From contig PXCX01000010.1 of assembly GCA_003565195.1 (NCBI GenBank), positions 1 to 10,655 on the forward strand: a stretch of 10,655 nt of DNA. The letters are read 5' to 3'. Of this stretch, positions 1-7,711 are shown piece after piece. Each line of letters opens with the position of its first letter. Position 1 is the first letter of the stretch. Below the pieces are notes generated by a model, which saw only the letters and a list, made by a program, of their open reading frames with translations, made no database searches and was not told the origin of the DNA. Position numbers and translations under genes: made by a program. This stretch comes from PVC group bacterium (GTDB taxonomy: Bacteria; Verrucomicrobiota; Kiritimatiellia; CAIKKV01; PXCX01).

Positions 1-2632
1 CCATGGCGCGCACGTCTTCCCTGTCGACCTGCGGCTTGGAAACCGTGCCGCGTATCGGAATGGCGATGGTTTGATCCGCCAGAACCCGATAAACATCGCG
101 GCCCACAAGTCGTTCGGTGACCGGTGTACTGACGGCATAATCAAGGGTTTCGTCCAAGCCCATTGAGCCGCTGATATGGATCGGGTGTCCGTCAACGGTC
201 AGCTTGAGGGGATCGACTGTCACGCGCCCGTTTGCGCAGGCAAAGCGCAACTCCTGGTTGTCGAGACGATAAGTGCTTTCGCGGATGCGGATCGTTTCGC
301 GCACTTGATCCAACAATCCTGAGGTTCCCAGCACGACGTCCTTAAGGCGCAGGGTACCCTGGAACCGGTTATCGTTCAGGGAGTCTTGCTCGATCGGGAT
401 ATACATACTGTCGAATGCCAGCTCAACGAGTCCTTGCTTGATTGCGGCGTTTTTGAAGATCGGATGGATTTGTGCGATCAATTCATCGGCCATCTTTTCG
501 GTTAGCTGGACATCTTGCAGTACGGTTGCGTTCGCCGGCAGCGTCAGGATCAAGCGCTCGTCCAGATGTTCAAGACGCGGCCGCAGATCCAGGTGTCCTT
601 GATTGATTGCGGTTTCAATAACCAAACTGGCGATACCATCCCGCAGGTTCAGCGGAATCTCGATCGGCCCCGTGTGCAGTCCGTAACCTTCAAGCTGTTC
701 CATATATAATGAGGTTTCAAGCATCCCGTTGCGGAGCCAGGTTTCATTAAAAGGCAAATCCAATTGAAAGGGTCGTTGTGCGCGGCCGCGGATCGTCAGC
801 GGTAGATCGATCTGAAGGTTGGCTGCCATTTGCGCCAGAAGCTCAAGATCATAGCGCAACATTCCTTCGCAACGCAAATGTATAGATTCATTGAGCATCA
901 TTTGTTCGCCGGTGGCGGTCAGTCCCAGGGCGGCCGTATCGAGTGTCAGAGGATCGAATGCCATCTTGCCGGCAGCATCAATCACGACGTGACCTGCCAG
1001 CTTGAGGTGCTCCTCGGCAAAAATGGTTTGATCGGTCATCGGAATACGCAGTGCAGTGATATCGGAATCGAACTTCAATTCCCACGCGTCATCGGTTGTG
1101 GATGCAATCTGCCATTGTGAGTTTACGATGCCATCGCTGGCTTGCCAGGGTTCCAATCCTTCGGTGCCGTTTAGTGCATGGACAATTTCTGCGATCGGCA
1201 ACAAGGTATCGAGCTGCATGACCAGACCGCCGGGCAGTAGATCCCAGTCGGCTATTTGGAGATTACCCTGCACCCGTCCCGGTAACCCTTCAATGACGAA
1301 ATCCTCGAGGCTCACATTCCGTTTTGCAAGCATGGTTTGGCCACGGGTTCGGAGGGCCAGGTTCGAGACGGCGTAGCGCAATGTTTCCCGGGTGAACGAG
1401 AAATCGCTGATATCCGCCTGAAGATTGTCACACGACAGTTGATTGTTCTGCATTTGGAAGTCGCCCAGCAACCGGGCTTGGCCCGTGATCAGTATGTCGC
1501 CGATATCCGAATCCGCAACGAATGGCAATAAGCGCGTTAAGTCGGATGTGACTTCCAAAGACAGATCGCCGGACGGCAATAGGTCATCCGGTTGCATGAG
1601 GAGATTGCGGTAATTTAACCGTCCACTGCTTCCGAGCGCGGCAAAGGACGCCTCTCCATCGTCGATCGCTATCATTTGATCCGTTAGGTTCAAGCCGGTG
1701 CTTCCGATCAGTTCAATTTTTTCGTCAGCCAGCAGTTCCCGACCGTCGGCCACGATCCGGAAGTCGTTGACAGCGAAATTCATGGATACAATATCTTTAA
1801 TATCGCCCATCAGCCGGTAATCCGCATCTAACGTCATCATCCCTGAAACATCCCAGTCAGCCGAGCCAACGGCGTTGGCGACGCGGCCAATGGACGTCAT
1901 ATCCCATTGCGATAATCGGATAGCGATTTCGCCGGTCGGCATAGGTAAACCGGGTTGTCCCGCCGCTTTTGCCGGCGTTAATTGGATGTTGACATTAACG
2001 GTTCCGGTTTCCGTCATTTGTCGCCCGCTTAACTGAACGGTTATTGGGGCTGGATCCCGCTGCCGGTCAATCACCAGTTCCAGATCGCCGAGAACCATGA
2101 GCTGGTCTTTCTCCTCAATAATGACCGTTCCATTGTGACAAACCAGCCGTGCGATGAAATCGGGCAGGCTAAACGGGGCCGGCGTTTCAGTTACGTGTGC
2201 TTCCGGATCGCGCGGCGGCAGGGGTACATCGGGTGGTGCGTCCGGGACATCATAGGGGATCGGGCTGGGCAACTCCGGATCCGGCGATGGTAATCGGATG
2301 GTCAGATGGGGGGGTTCCAACACGATATCGCCGGCATCCCGGTGGCGCAGGATGTTCAGTAAACCGCGTGACACCGTCAATTCTTTCAATCGCAAGGATA
2401 CACCGGCGTCATCGTCCTCGTAAACCGCGTTCGTCAAATGCTGTGGATGTCGCCAGGAAAACGACCAGTCGTCGATCGCGATCCGTGCGCCGGTGACTGT
2501 CTGCAGCCTGTTAATGATGGCCTTACGCACCGACGCGGTGGATGCCAGCGTGGGAAGTAAGGCGATCAGCACAGCGCTTAGCAAGAGAATAACGGTCAAA
2601 CAAATAATCATCCATCGCAACGTTTTATTCAT
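1..2632 (-). CDS. AsmA-like envelope protein (C-terminus off window)
   Basis: The reading frame is open from ATG at 2632 to the left edge, giving 877 complete residues without a stop, so the end of the gene lies outside the window. Residues about 6-27 form one hydrophobic membrane anchor ending in LLPTLAS. Then comes an AsmA-type N-terminal block (SVRKAIINRLQTVTGARIAI, then a segment on ligand-facing strands ending LEPPHLTIRLPSP) and a proline-rich linker. The rest is a long series of short beta-type repeats rich in alternating hydrophobic residues. The last visible residues (IAIPIRGTVSKPQVD) resemble the usual C-terminal segment of AsmA/YhdP/TamB-like proteins, so only a short tail should be missing. 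Members of this superfamily bridge inner and outer membrane and are implicated in phospholipid transport or outer-membrane biogenesis. The start overlaps the BatD stop as ATGA, so the two are probably translationally coupled. No single AsmA subfamily could be assigned. The superfamily call is firm; the precise role is unknown. Confidence 0.8.
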   Translation of the reverse strand, partial: MNKTLRWMIICLTVILLLSAVLIALLPTLASTASVRKAIINRLQTVTGARIAIDDWSFSWRHPQHLTNAVYEDDDAGVSLRLKELTVSRGLLNILRHRDAGDIVLEPPHLTIRLPSPDPELPSPIPYDVPDAPPDVPLPPRDPEAHVTETPAPFSLPDFIARLVCHNGTVIIEEKDQLMVLGDLELVIDRQRDPAPITVQLSGRQMTETGTVNVNIQLTPAKAAGQPGLPMPTGEIAIRLSQWDMTSIGRVANAVGSADWDVSGMMTLDADYRLMGDIKDIVSMNFAVNDFRIVADGRELLADEKIELIGSTGLNLTDQMIAIDDGEASFAALGSSGRLNYRNLLMQPDDLLPSGDLSLEVTSDLTRLLPFVADSDIGDILITGQARLLGDFQMQNNQLSCDNLQADISDFSFTRETLRYAVSNLALRTRGQTMLAKRNVSLEDFVIEGLPGRVQGNLQIADWDLLPGGLVMQLDTLLPIAEIVHALNGTEGLEPWQASDGIVNSQWQIASTTDDAWELKFDSDITALRIPMTDQTIFAEEHLKLAGHVVIDAAGKMAFDPLTLDTAALGLTATGEQMMLNESIHLRCEGMLRYDLELLAQMAANLQIDLPLTIRGRAQRPFQLDLPFNETWLRNGMLETSLYMEQLEGYGLHTGPIEIPLNLRDGIASLVIETAINQGHLDLRPRLEHLDERLILTLPANATVLQDVQLTEKMADELIAQIHPIFKNAAIKQGLVELAFDSMYIPIEQDSLNDNRFQGTLRLKDVVLGTSGLLDQVRETIRIRESTYRLDNQELRFACANGRVTVDPLKLTVDGHPIHISGSMGLDETLDYAVSTPVTERLVGRDVYRVLADQTIAIPIRGTVSKPQVDREDVRAM

Positions 2633-4800
2633 CGACAACATCTCCTTTTGGACAGGTATTGGAAGGCAAGTGTAAGCCACACGGCGAGCATTATCAAGGC
2701 GGCCATACGCATGCGGCCGGCGGTACTGGTTCTCGAAAACAGCATGAAAACGGCGCGCAGCATTCGGTCGGTTGTCGATATCCGGCCGGTAACGGCGCGA
2801 TATTGCCGCCACGCCAGCTCCAGATTATGTTGCAGATCGCGATCCAGACTTTCCATGGTTGCGGCCTGCCGCAAGGCGTTGACGGCGGTTTCCCACTCTC
2901 CGGTTTTGAGGCAGAACGTTCCGTAATTATAATATAACGCGGCATGGTGTGCGCCGGCCTCAAGCAGTTCGTGATAACGATCGCGTACCGCGACATGGTC
3001 TGCATGGGTTTGTGCGTGCGCCGCCAAAGTATTGGCTTCTTGCCAGATATGTTTCCGGGTATGGTCATCGGTTCGCGGCGGCCTACCGGTGTGGGGTGCG
3101 ACCAGCAAGCCCACCAGGATTGCGCCGGCGACAATTGGGGCGGCGGCCCGGGGGCCGCGGGGTAATCGGCGGCGTTCGAGATATTGAGCGTTTGCAACCG
3201 GTTTGGGCAATCTGTTAACCGGTATTGCCGACATGGTTTGCATCAGCCGTCGGATATCGGTTGCCGGATCGAAGTGGGCAAGCGCCTTTTCCGTGAAACA
3301 CTGCTGATAGCAATGTTCCAGAATAGCGCGCGCTTCCGGCGGCGGCATAGCCTGGGGACAATTTTCGGCAATGGCATGCCAGAGTTCGGTCGGTGTTTTG
3401 GGGTAAATATCAAAATCAAGGATGTCGGCGAAAAACCGGTTGCAGGCGGCGTGTATCGCACGCGCCAGCATCCTGAGGTCGATCGGTATGTCCGGGTTCA
3501 AACGGCGCAGGCGTCGGCGCAGCTCGCGGTGCGCGGTGTAACGGCGATACTGCCGTCGCCATGAGCGTGCCATTACCGTCAGTGCGGTGAGCGCCATGAC
3601 CAGCAGATAAATTGCCGGTCCCAGGGTTGCCAGCCGCAAACTGTTGCGTTGATCGCGCCATGATATTTGTTGCCAGCCGTCCGCCGGATCGCGGAAACCG
3701 GCCGGTGCTATCGATGTATCATGCAATCCGACATGCGGCGCCGGTAAAACCTTTAAGGGTACCGCCCGGGTTATGGTATTGGTAAAGAATTGGCCGGCGC
3801 GCTCGAACCAGGGAAGATGCAGGGCGGGAAACGCGATGGCGCCGTCCGTGAGAGGCCGGATCACATAATGGAATTCGATGCGATCTATGGTACGCACGGT
3901 TTGAGCAGTTGCGTCATGAACACGAAACACGTTTTTTATCGTATCGTCATCCTGTAAACGCGGGGGTTGCAGACGATCGAAGGAGACATCGCCGCCAATC
4001 GACAGGATCAGTTGCAGGGGGTCGCCCACGCGACAGGTTCGGGGTTCGAGAGTGACGTCGGCGGTCATAACCGATCCGATGGCGCCGAAAAAATTTTCCG
4101 GATAACTGTCGCGTGGCGGCGTGGCGACCGTTACCGTGGCCACTTCGCTGGTGAATGATAGCTGACGCCACTGGTTGATACGCTGGTAGTCATCAAATCC
4201 AACGGCGACCTGCCCTGAGAACGATACCGGGCCAAACGTGTACACGCCTTCCTTGCGGGCTTGCCAACGGCTTCGTAAACGATATTCGATCCAGCGTTGG
4301 TCGTTATCCTGGCGCAACTGACGGTTTGGCAAAAAACGTGCCGGACGGCTGGCTTGATCCGACGGATCCACAAATCGTATTCGCGGCGGCGTCCCATCCT
4401 GTGTGACAGTGTAACGATTGATTTTCAGTGCCGGCAATCTGGTGTCAGTGGTAAGCAGCGGCCTTAATAACGCATCAATATCGGGTCCTTTCAGGCCGGC
4501 CGGAGGATCGGGCAAGAGAAACGGAATATGCAAATCAGGCGGATTATCCGGGCAAAGCGGTTCACGCGATATCCGGGTTCCGCGTGGCAGGCGAAGCGAT
4601 AGAATGATATCGACATGAAAATGTTCGCCGGGCCACAATCTTTTTTCCGATACCTCGGCCGCGAGTGCGATGCGCTGGTCGACTTTGGTGTTGTGCTCTT
4701 GCCGTGCTGAGGTCGGCAACATGAGTGCACCCAGCACGACGACAACCGCGGCTGCGTTGGATCCTTCTTCGAGAATTGTTTGAGTAAATGAGTCGAACAT
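2629..4800 (-). CDS. batD: BatD-like protein fused to BatE-like TPR tail
   Basis: The protein has 723 residues. Residues about 45-225 and 236-353 look like two BatD beta-sandwich domains. The second is typical: NFFGAIGSV, then CRVGDPLQLILSIGG, IEFHYVIRPLTDGAIAFPAL and AVPLKVLP. A membrane helix follows at about 389-409, a basic cytoplasmic segment of about 140 residues, a second helix at about 553-568, a TPR-like helical pair at about 603-662 (ALYYNYGTFCLKTGEWETAV), and a third helix at about 697-715. This order matches BatD followed by BatE, but the polypeptide ends right after the last helix, without the SH3 domain often found in BatE. Bat proteins are cell-envelope components first linked to aerotolerance in Bacteroides; their biochemical role is unsettled. 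BatA, BatB and MoxR are not adjacent here. The N-terminus is odd: it is acidic, with only a short hydrophobic core (16-32) and a possible cleavage site after PTSA, and no Shine-Dalgarno is visible. An in-frame stop (4831-4833) and no other start codon between it and 4800 make this the longest possible start. The gene ends in an ATGA overlap with the AsmA-like gene. Confidence 0.82.
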   Translation of the reverse strand: MFDSFTQTILEEGSNAAAVVVVLGALMLPTSARQEHNTKVDQRIALAAEVSEKRLWPGEHFHVDIILSLRLPRGTRISREPLCPDNPPDLHIPFLLPDPPAGLKGPDIDALLRPLLTTDTRLPALKINRYTVTQDGTPPRIRFVDPSDQASRPARFLPNRQLRQDNDQRWIEYRLRSRWQARKEGVYTFGPVSFSGQVAVGFDDYQRINQWRQLSFTSEVATVTVATPPRDSYPENFFGAIGSVMTADVTLEPRTCRVGDPLQLILSIGGDVSFDRLQPPRLQDDDTIKNVFRVHDATAQTVRTIDRIEFHYVIRPLTDGAIAFPALHLPWFERAGQFFTNTITRAVPLKVLPAPHVGLHDTSIAPAGFRDPADGWQQISWRDQRNSLRLATLGPAIYLLVMALTALTVMARSWRRQYRRYTAHRELRRRLRRLNPDIPIDLRMLARAIHAACNRFFADILDFDIYPKTPTELWHAIAENCPQAMPPPEARAILEHCYQQCFTEKALAHFDPATDIRRLMQTMSAIPVNRLPKPVANAQYLERRRLPRGPRAAAPIVAGAILVGLLVAPHTGRPPRTDDHTRKHIWQEANTLAAHAQTHADHVAVRDRYHELLEAGAHHAALYYNYGTFCLKTGEWETAVNALRQAATMESLDRDLQHNLELAWRQYRAVTGRISTTDRMLRAVFMLFSRTSTAGRMRMAALIMLAVWLTLAFQYLSKRRCCR

Positions 4801-4837
4801 TTCACATGCGGCTGTCTGAGTTGTTGCGGCCTAAAGC

Positions 4838-4903
4838 GTTCAGTGTTCAGGTGTTCAGCGTTCAGGAAATCCGGCCTGAACACTGAACTCTGAACCCCTG
4901 AAC
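4838..4903. repeat. Inverted GTTCAG tandem array, probable rnr terminator
   Basis: The left arm (4838-4866) holds four GTTCAG copies spaced 7-8 bases apart. The right arm (4875-4903) holds four copies of the complement CTGAAC. The 8-base spacer is AAATCCGG. The arms are 29 bases each and pair over most of their length with a few mismatches, so RNA from either strand can form a long hairpin. It sits in the 165-base gap after the rnr stop (4966) and 38 bases before the batD start. A role in ending rnr transcription or protecting the 3' end is inferred; there is no obvious U-tract directly after the stem. Confidence 0.75.
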
Positions 4904-4965
4904 ACTTTCAGCGAAGCTGGATGGTACTCCGTGTGAACATGATCGGGAAATTCAGTCCGTCGTGT

Positions 4966-7194
4966 TTAAAGGCGTCGTGATTTTCGCCGTTTTTGTGATC
5001 TTGGATGATTCGGTCGAGCTGAGCGTGATGGTTTGGAGTCCGGTGACGGCGTTTCTTGGGCTGGGATAAAGTCGACCTGGCGTTTGTCGAAATCGACCCG
5101 GACAACCTGGACGGTCAGCGGCATGCCGACGTGATACCGTTTGTTGCGGGCATGTAATGTTTGATGCGCGGCATCGAAACGGACAAAATCCGGCGAGATT
5201 TCCGAGATATGTACCAATCCTTGAATCTGTAATTCCTCCAATTCGATGAACATTCCGAAATTGACGACATGCACGATGTGCGCCTTGAATACCGGTGGCG
5301 GTTGGATTGCGGTTGCCTGTTCGAGATAACGGAATTTTTTAATTTCGATTAAAGCCCGTTCGGCTTCTTCGGCATTCCGTTCGGTGGCGGAACAATGCGC
5401 GGCAGCCGCCTCCAGTTCCGGTTGACGCGCGGTACCGCCGCGACCGCTCAGGCTCGCGGCCAGGATACGATGGATGATCAAATCCGGATAACGGCGGATG
5501 GGAGATGTGAAATGGGTGTAGAACTTCTTTGCCAGGCCGAAATGGCCCTTGGCTTCAGCAGAGTATTCCGCGCGTTTCATGCTTTTTAGAATTTCTATAT
5601 GCACGTGCCGTTTCAACGGGTGTTGTTGGACATCGCGTAATAGTTGCACCAAATTGTTTCGCTGCCTTAAATCGCCGGGCTGCAACCCCATCTCGGTCAG
5701 GTTTACGGCTAGTTCCTGCAGTTTGACATCGCTGGGAGCTTCGTGAACACGATGCAAAAGCTGTATGCCGCGGCGGCTCAGCTCTGTGTCGACGGCTTGA
5801 TTGGCGGCAATCATACATTCCTCGACCATCTGGTGTGAGGCATCGTTGACCCGCGGCATAATGTCCGATATCATTCCGTTTCGATCGATACGGACTTCCC
5901 ATTCCGGCACGTCGAGATCCAGTGCGTTGGCGGCGAATCGGCGCGCGCGTAATTGCTGTGCCAGACGGTGTGTTTCTCTGATAATATTGCACTCGCCGGC
6001 CGACAACCGGCAAGCGTTTTCGTCGTTACCCGTCTCGTTTTGCAGCAAGGCCATGACCTGTTCGTAGGTTAAGCGGGCGCGTGAGCGAATCAACGTACGG
6101 CTGAACCGCCACCCCAGGGGGGTCCCCTGATCGTCCAGGGTGATCCAGGTCGAAAACGCGAATCGATCCTCGTTCGGCCGCAAACTGCAAAGGCCGTTCG
6201 ACAATTGTTCCGGTAACATGGGCAGAACACGGTCAGGCAGATAGACGCTGTTGCCGCGTTGATACGCCTCACGGTCCAGCGCACTGCCGGGCCTGACGTA
6301 ATGACTTACATCGGCAATGTGAACGCCCAGTACCCGTCGTCCCTCGCTGTCGCGTTCCAGCGACAGCGCATCATCGAAATCGCGCGCCGTGGCCGGATCA
6401 ACGGTAAATACGAACGGTTTACGAAAATCACGACGCCGGCCGGGTTGGTTTTGGCGGCCGGCGGCCAGCTCGGCATCGCGTAAAACGTCATCTGGAAATG
6501 CTTCCGGCAGATTGTAATGGCGGATAATCGCCAGCGTATCGGTGGACGGCGCGTCCGCCGGACCGATGACTTCGACAATTTCGGCTTCGGGATTGACATG
6601 TCGGTTTGCCCAATTGACGAATTTTATCACCACGCGGTCATTAATCTCCGCTTCAGAATGGTTGGTGACATAAAAATCCTTGTCATAGGCCGGATCGATC
6701 GGTACGACATACCAGAATCGCCCCGTTGATCGCAGGGTACCAACGATCCATCGCTGGGCACGTTCCAATACCCGGATAACTTTGCCGGTGCGTGCAGCGT
6801 CAGTCTTAACGCTTTGATTCTTTGTTTCGGAATCGAGACGGACACTGACCGTGTCGCCGGGCAAGGCTGTGCCCTGGTTTTCGGAAGCAATCCGGATGCG
6901 TTGATCGGAATCGGTAGTTTCGAGAAACCCCGTTTTTGAATGGCTGACCTGCAGGCGACCGGTGACAATGTCGGCCGGCGTGCCAAGCGTATAACGGTTG
7001 TGGCGTACCCGTACTATTTCGCCGTTGAGTGTCATTTTACGCAGCAGCCGGCGCAACGACTGAACGGCGCCGCCCCGCAGTTCGAAGCGTGAAGCGATCT
7101 CGGCGGCGGTCATCGGGGTATATCCCGACTCGGTTAACAAGCCGATAATTGTCTCGTTATCGATGCGGTTTTTGTTTGTATTCTTTTTAGACAT
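4966..7194 (-). CDS. rnr: Ribonuclease R (3'-5' exoribonuclease)
   Basis: This 742-residue protein is of normal length for RNase R, a processive 3'-to-5' exoribonuclease that degrades structured RNA in the cytoplasm. Domain order is complete. A winged-helix segment lies at about 14-70 (MTAAEIASRFELRGGAV), followed by cold-shock-like OB domains at about 75-215. The RNB catalytic domain spans about 255-580, and an S1 domain spans about 635-710 (VVNFGMFIELEELQIQGLVHIS). A short basic tail (720-742) is rich in Arg, Lys and Ser. The metal-binding motif reads TVDPATARDFDDA, with aspartates D266, D272, D274 and D275 aligned to the four catalytic aspartates of the family. NSVYLPDRVLPMLPEQLSNG (315-334) carries the conserved tyrosine Y318, and HFTSPIRRYPDLIIHR (561-576) is the second signature. 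The start is ATG at 7194 with only a weak GAGA element about 6 bases upstream. No clear promoter was found in the 131-base gap before it. Confidence 0.96.
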   Translation of the reverse strand: MSKKNTNKNRIDNETIIGLLTESGYTPMTAAEIASRFELRGGAVQSLRRLLRKMTLNGEIVRVRHNRYTLGTPADIVTGRLQVSHSKTGFLETTDSDQRIRIASENQGTALPGDTVSVRLDSETKNQSVKTDAARTGKVIRVLERAQRWIVGTLRSTGRFWYVVPIDPAYDKDFYVTNHSEAEINDRVVIKFVNWANRHVNPEAEIVEVIGPADAPSTDTLAIIRHYNLPEAFPDDVLRDAELAAGRQNQPGRRRDFRKPFVFTVDPATARDFDDALSLERDSEGRRVLGVHIADVSHYVRPGSALDREAYQRGNSVYLPDRVLPMLPEQLSNGLCSLRPNEDRFAFSTWITLDDQGTPLGWRFSRTLIRSRARLTYEQVMALLQNETGNDENACRLSAGECNIIRETHRLAQQLRARRFAANALDLDVPEWEVRIDRNGMISDIMPRVNDASHQMVEECMIAANQAVDTELSRRGIQLLHRVHEAPSDVKLQELAVNLTEMGLQPGDLRQRNNLVQLLRDVQQHPLKRHVHIEILKSMKRAEYSAEAKGHFGLAKKFYTHFTSPIRRYPDLIIHRILAASLSGRGGTARQPELEAAAAHCSATERNAEEAERALIEIKKFRYLEQATAIQPPPVFKAHIVHVVNFGMFIELEELQIQGLVHISEISPDFVRFDAAHQTLHARNKRYHVGMPLTVQVVRVDFDKRQVDFIPAQETPSPDSKPSRSARPNHPRSQKRRKSRRL

Positions 7195-7267
7195 AATATC
7201 TCGTTTCAGCTAAGCTGGCTAGGCCCTTTCCCGTGTTGATAAACGTTTTTACGTGGTTCTTTCATAA

Positions 7268-7303
7268 CCCTGTCGCCCTGTAACTCTGCCACCCTGTAAC
7301 CCT
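7268..7303. repeat. Degenerate 8-base tandem repeat (CCCTGTAA)
   Basis: Four consecutive octamers are visible: CCCTGTCG (7268-7275), CCCTGTAA (7276-7283), CTCTGCCA (7284-7291) and CCCTGTAA (7292-7299), then CCCT beginning a fifth. The array lies between the ykgJ-like stop and the rnr start. It is immediately followed, towards the ykgJ-like gene, by a small CTTCG/CGAAG stem with an 8-base loop (7302-7319). The unit is unrelated in sequence to the GTTCAG array at 4838 but similar in style. No function can be assigned from the sequence. Confidence 0.8.
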
Positions 7304-7325
7304 TCGGTTGCGCACGAAGCCCGCT

Positions 7326-7673
7326 TTAAGCCTTTGCCTGGGCCTGCTGCTCCAGGGCTTGACCGATGGCGCAGAATTCTTGATACCCATCGTAATGCCA
7401 GCGCCAGGGAAAGCCGGCACATTGGCGTGGTTTGACCGCTTGAATGCGGCACTGACCTGATCCATCCAGAAAAGCGCAGCCGCCTGTCTTGCTGTCGATC
7501 AGGCTTAATCGACGGCGGTTATCGCTCAAACGGGTGTACCGTTGGGTGAATGTTTCGACGGGCAGATTCAAAAAGGCGGCGATCTGTTCCACTTCCTTCG
7601 GGGAAACATAAACGTATCCCGGCCTATCACAACAGGCGCCGCAGCGGGCGCAGACAATTTCGGGTTCACTCAT
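7326..7673 (-). CDS. YkgJ-type CxxCxxCC cysteine-cluster protein
   Basis: This small protein (115 residues) begins with the signature CARCGACC, in which C8, C11, C14 and C15 form the CxxCxxCC cluster. C66, C75, C85 and C101 follow in the blocks GGCAFLDGSGQCRI, KPRQCAGFPW and EFCAIG. This spacing is that of the YkgJ / zinc- or iron-chelating family, whose eight cysteines are thought to bind metal. The family has no firmly established reaction, although some members are predicted Fe-S or zinc proteins. There is no signal peptide or membrane segment, so it should be cytoplasmic. The start is ATG at 7673, 38 bases after the stop of the AI-2E-family gene. No Shine-Dalgarno or promoter is evident, so it is probably carried on the upstream transcript. 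All eight cysteines are present and the length is normal. Confidence 0.9.
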   Translation of the reverse strand: MSEPEIVCARCGACCDRPGYVYVSPKEVEQIAAFLNLPVETFTQRYTRLSDNRRRLSLIDSKTGGCAFLDGSGQCRIQAVKPRQCAGFPWRWHYDGYQEFCAIGQALEQQAQAKA

Positions 7674-7711
7674 AATAAAACTGTCTCACGGTTAGGCCCG
7701 CCCCCCCCGTC

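Noticed and set aside
2694..3197. 167-residue open frame on the same strand within batD
   Set aside because: It is a shadow of the TPR-coding part of BatD/E, which has recognisable domains in its own frame. Its Trp/Pro-rich composition is not protein-like.
7268..7303. Octamer array as a CRISPR or iteron origin
   Set aside because: Units are only 8 bases, degenerate and without spacers, and there is no replication initiator or cas gene nearby.
7195..7325. Promoter or riboswitch in front of rnr
   Set aside because: No hexamer pair with acceptable spacing and no conserved aptamer-like structure was found; only the repeat array and small imperfect palindromes are visible.
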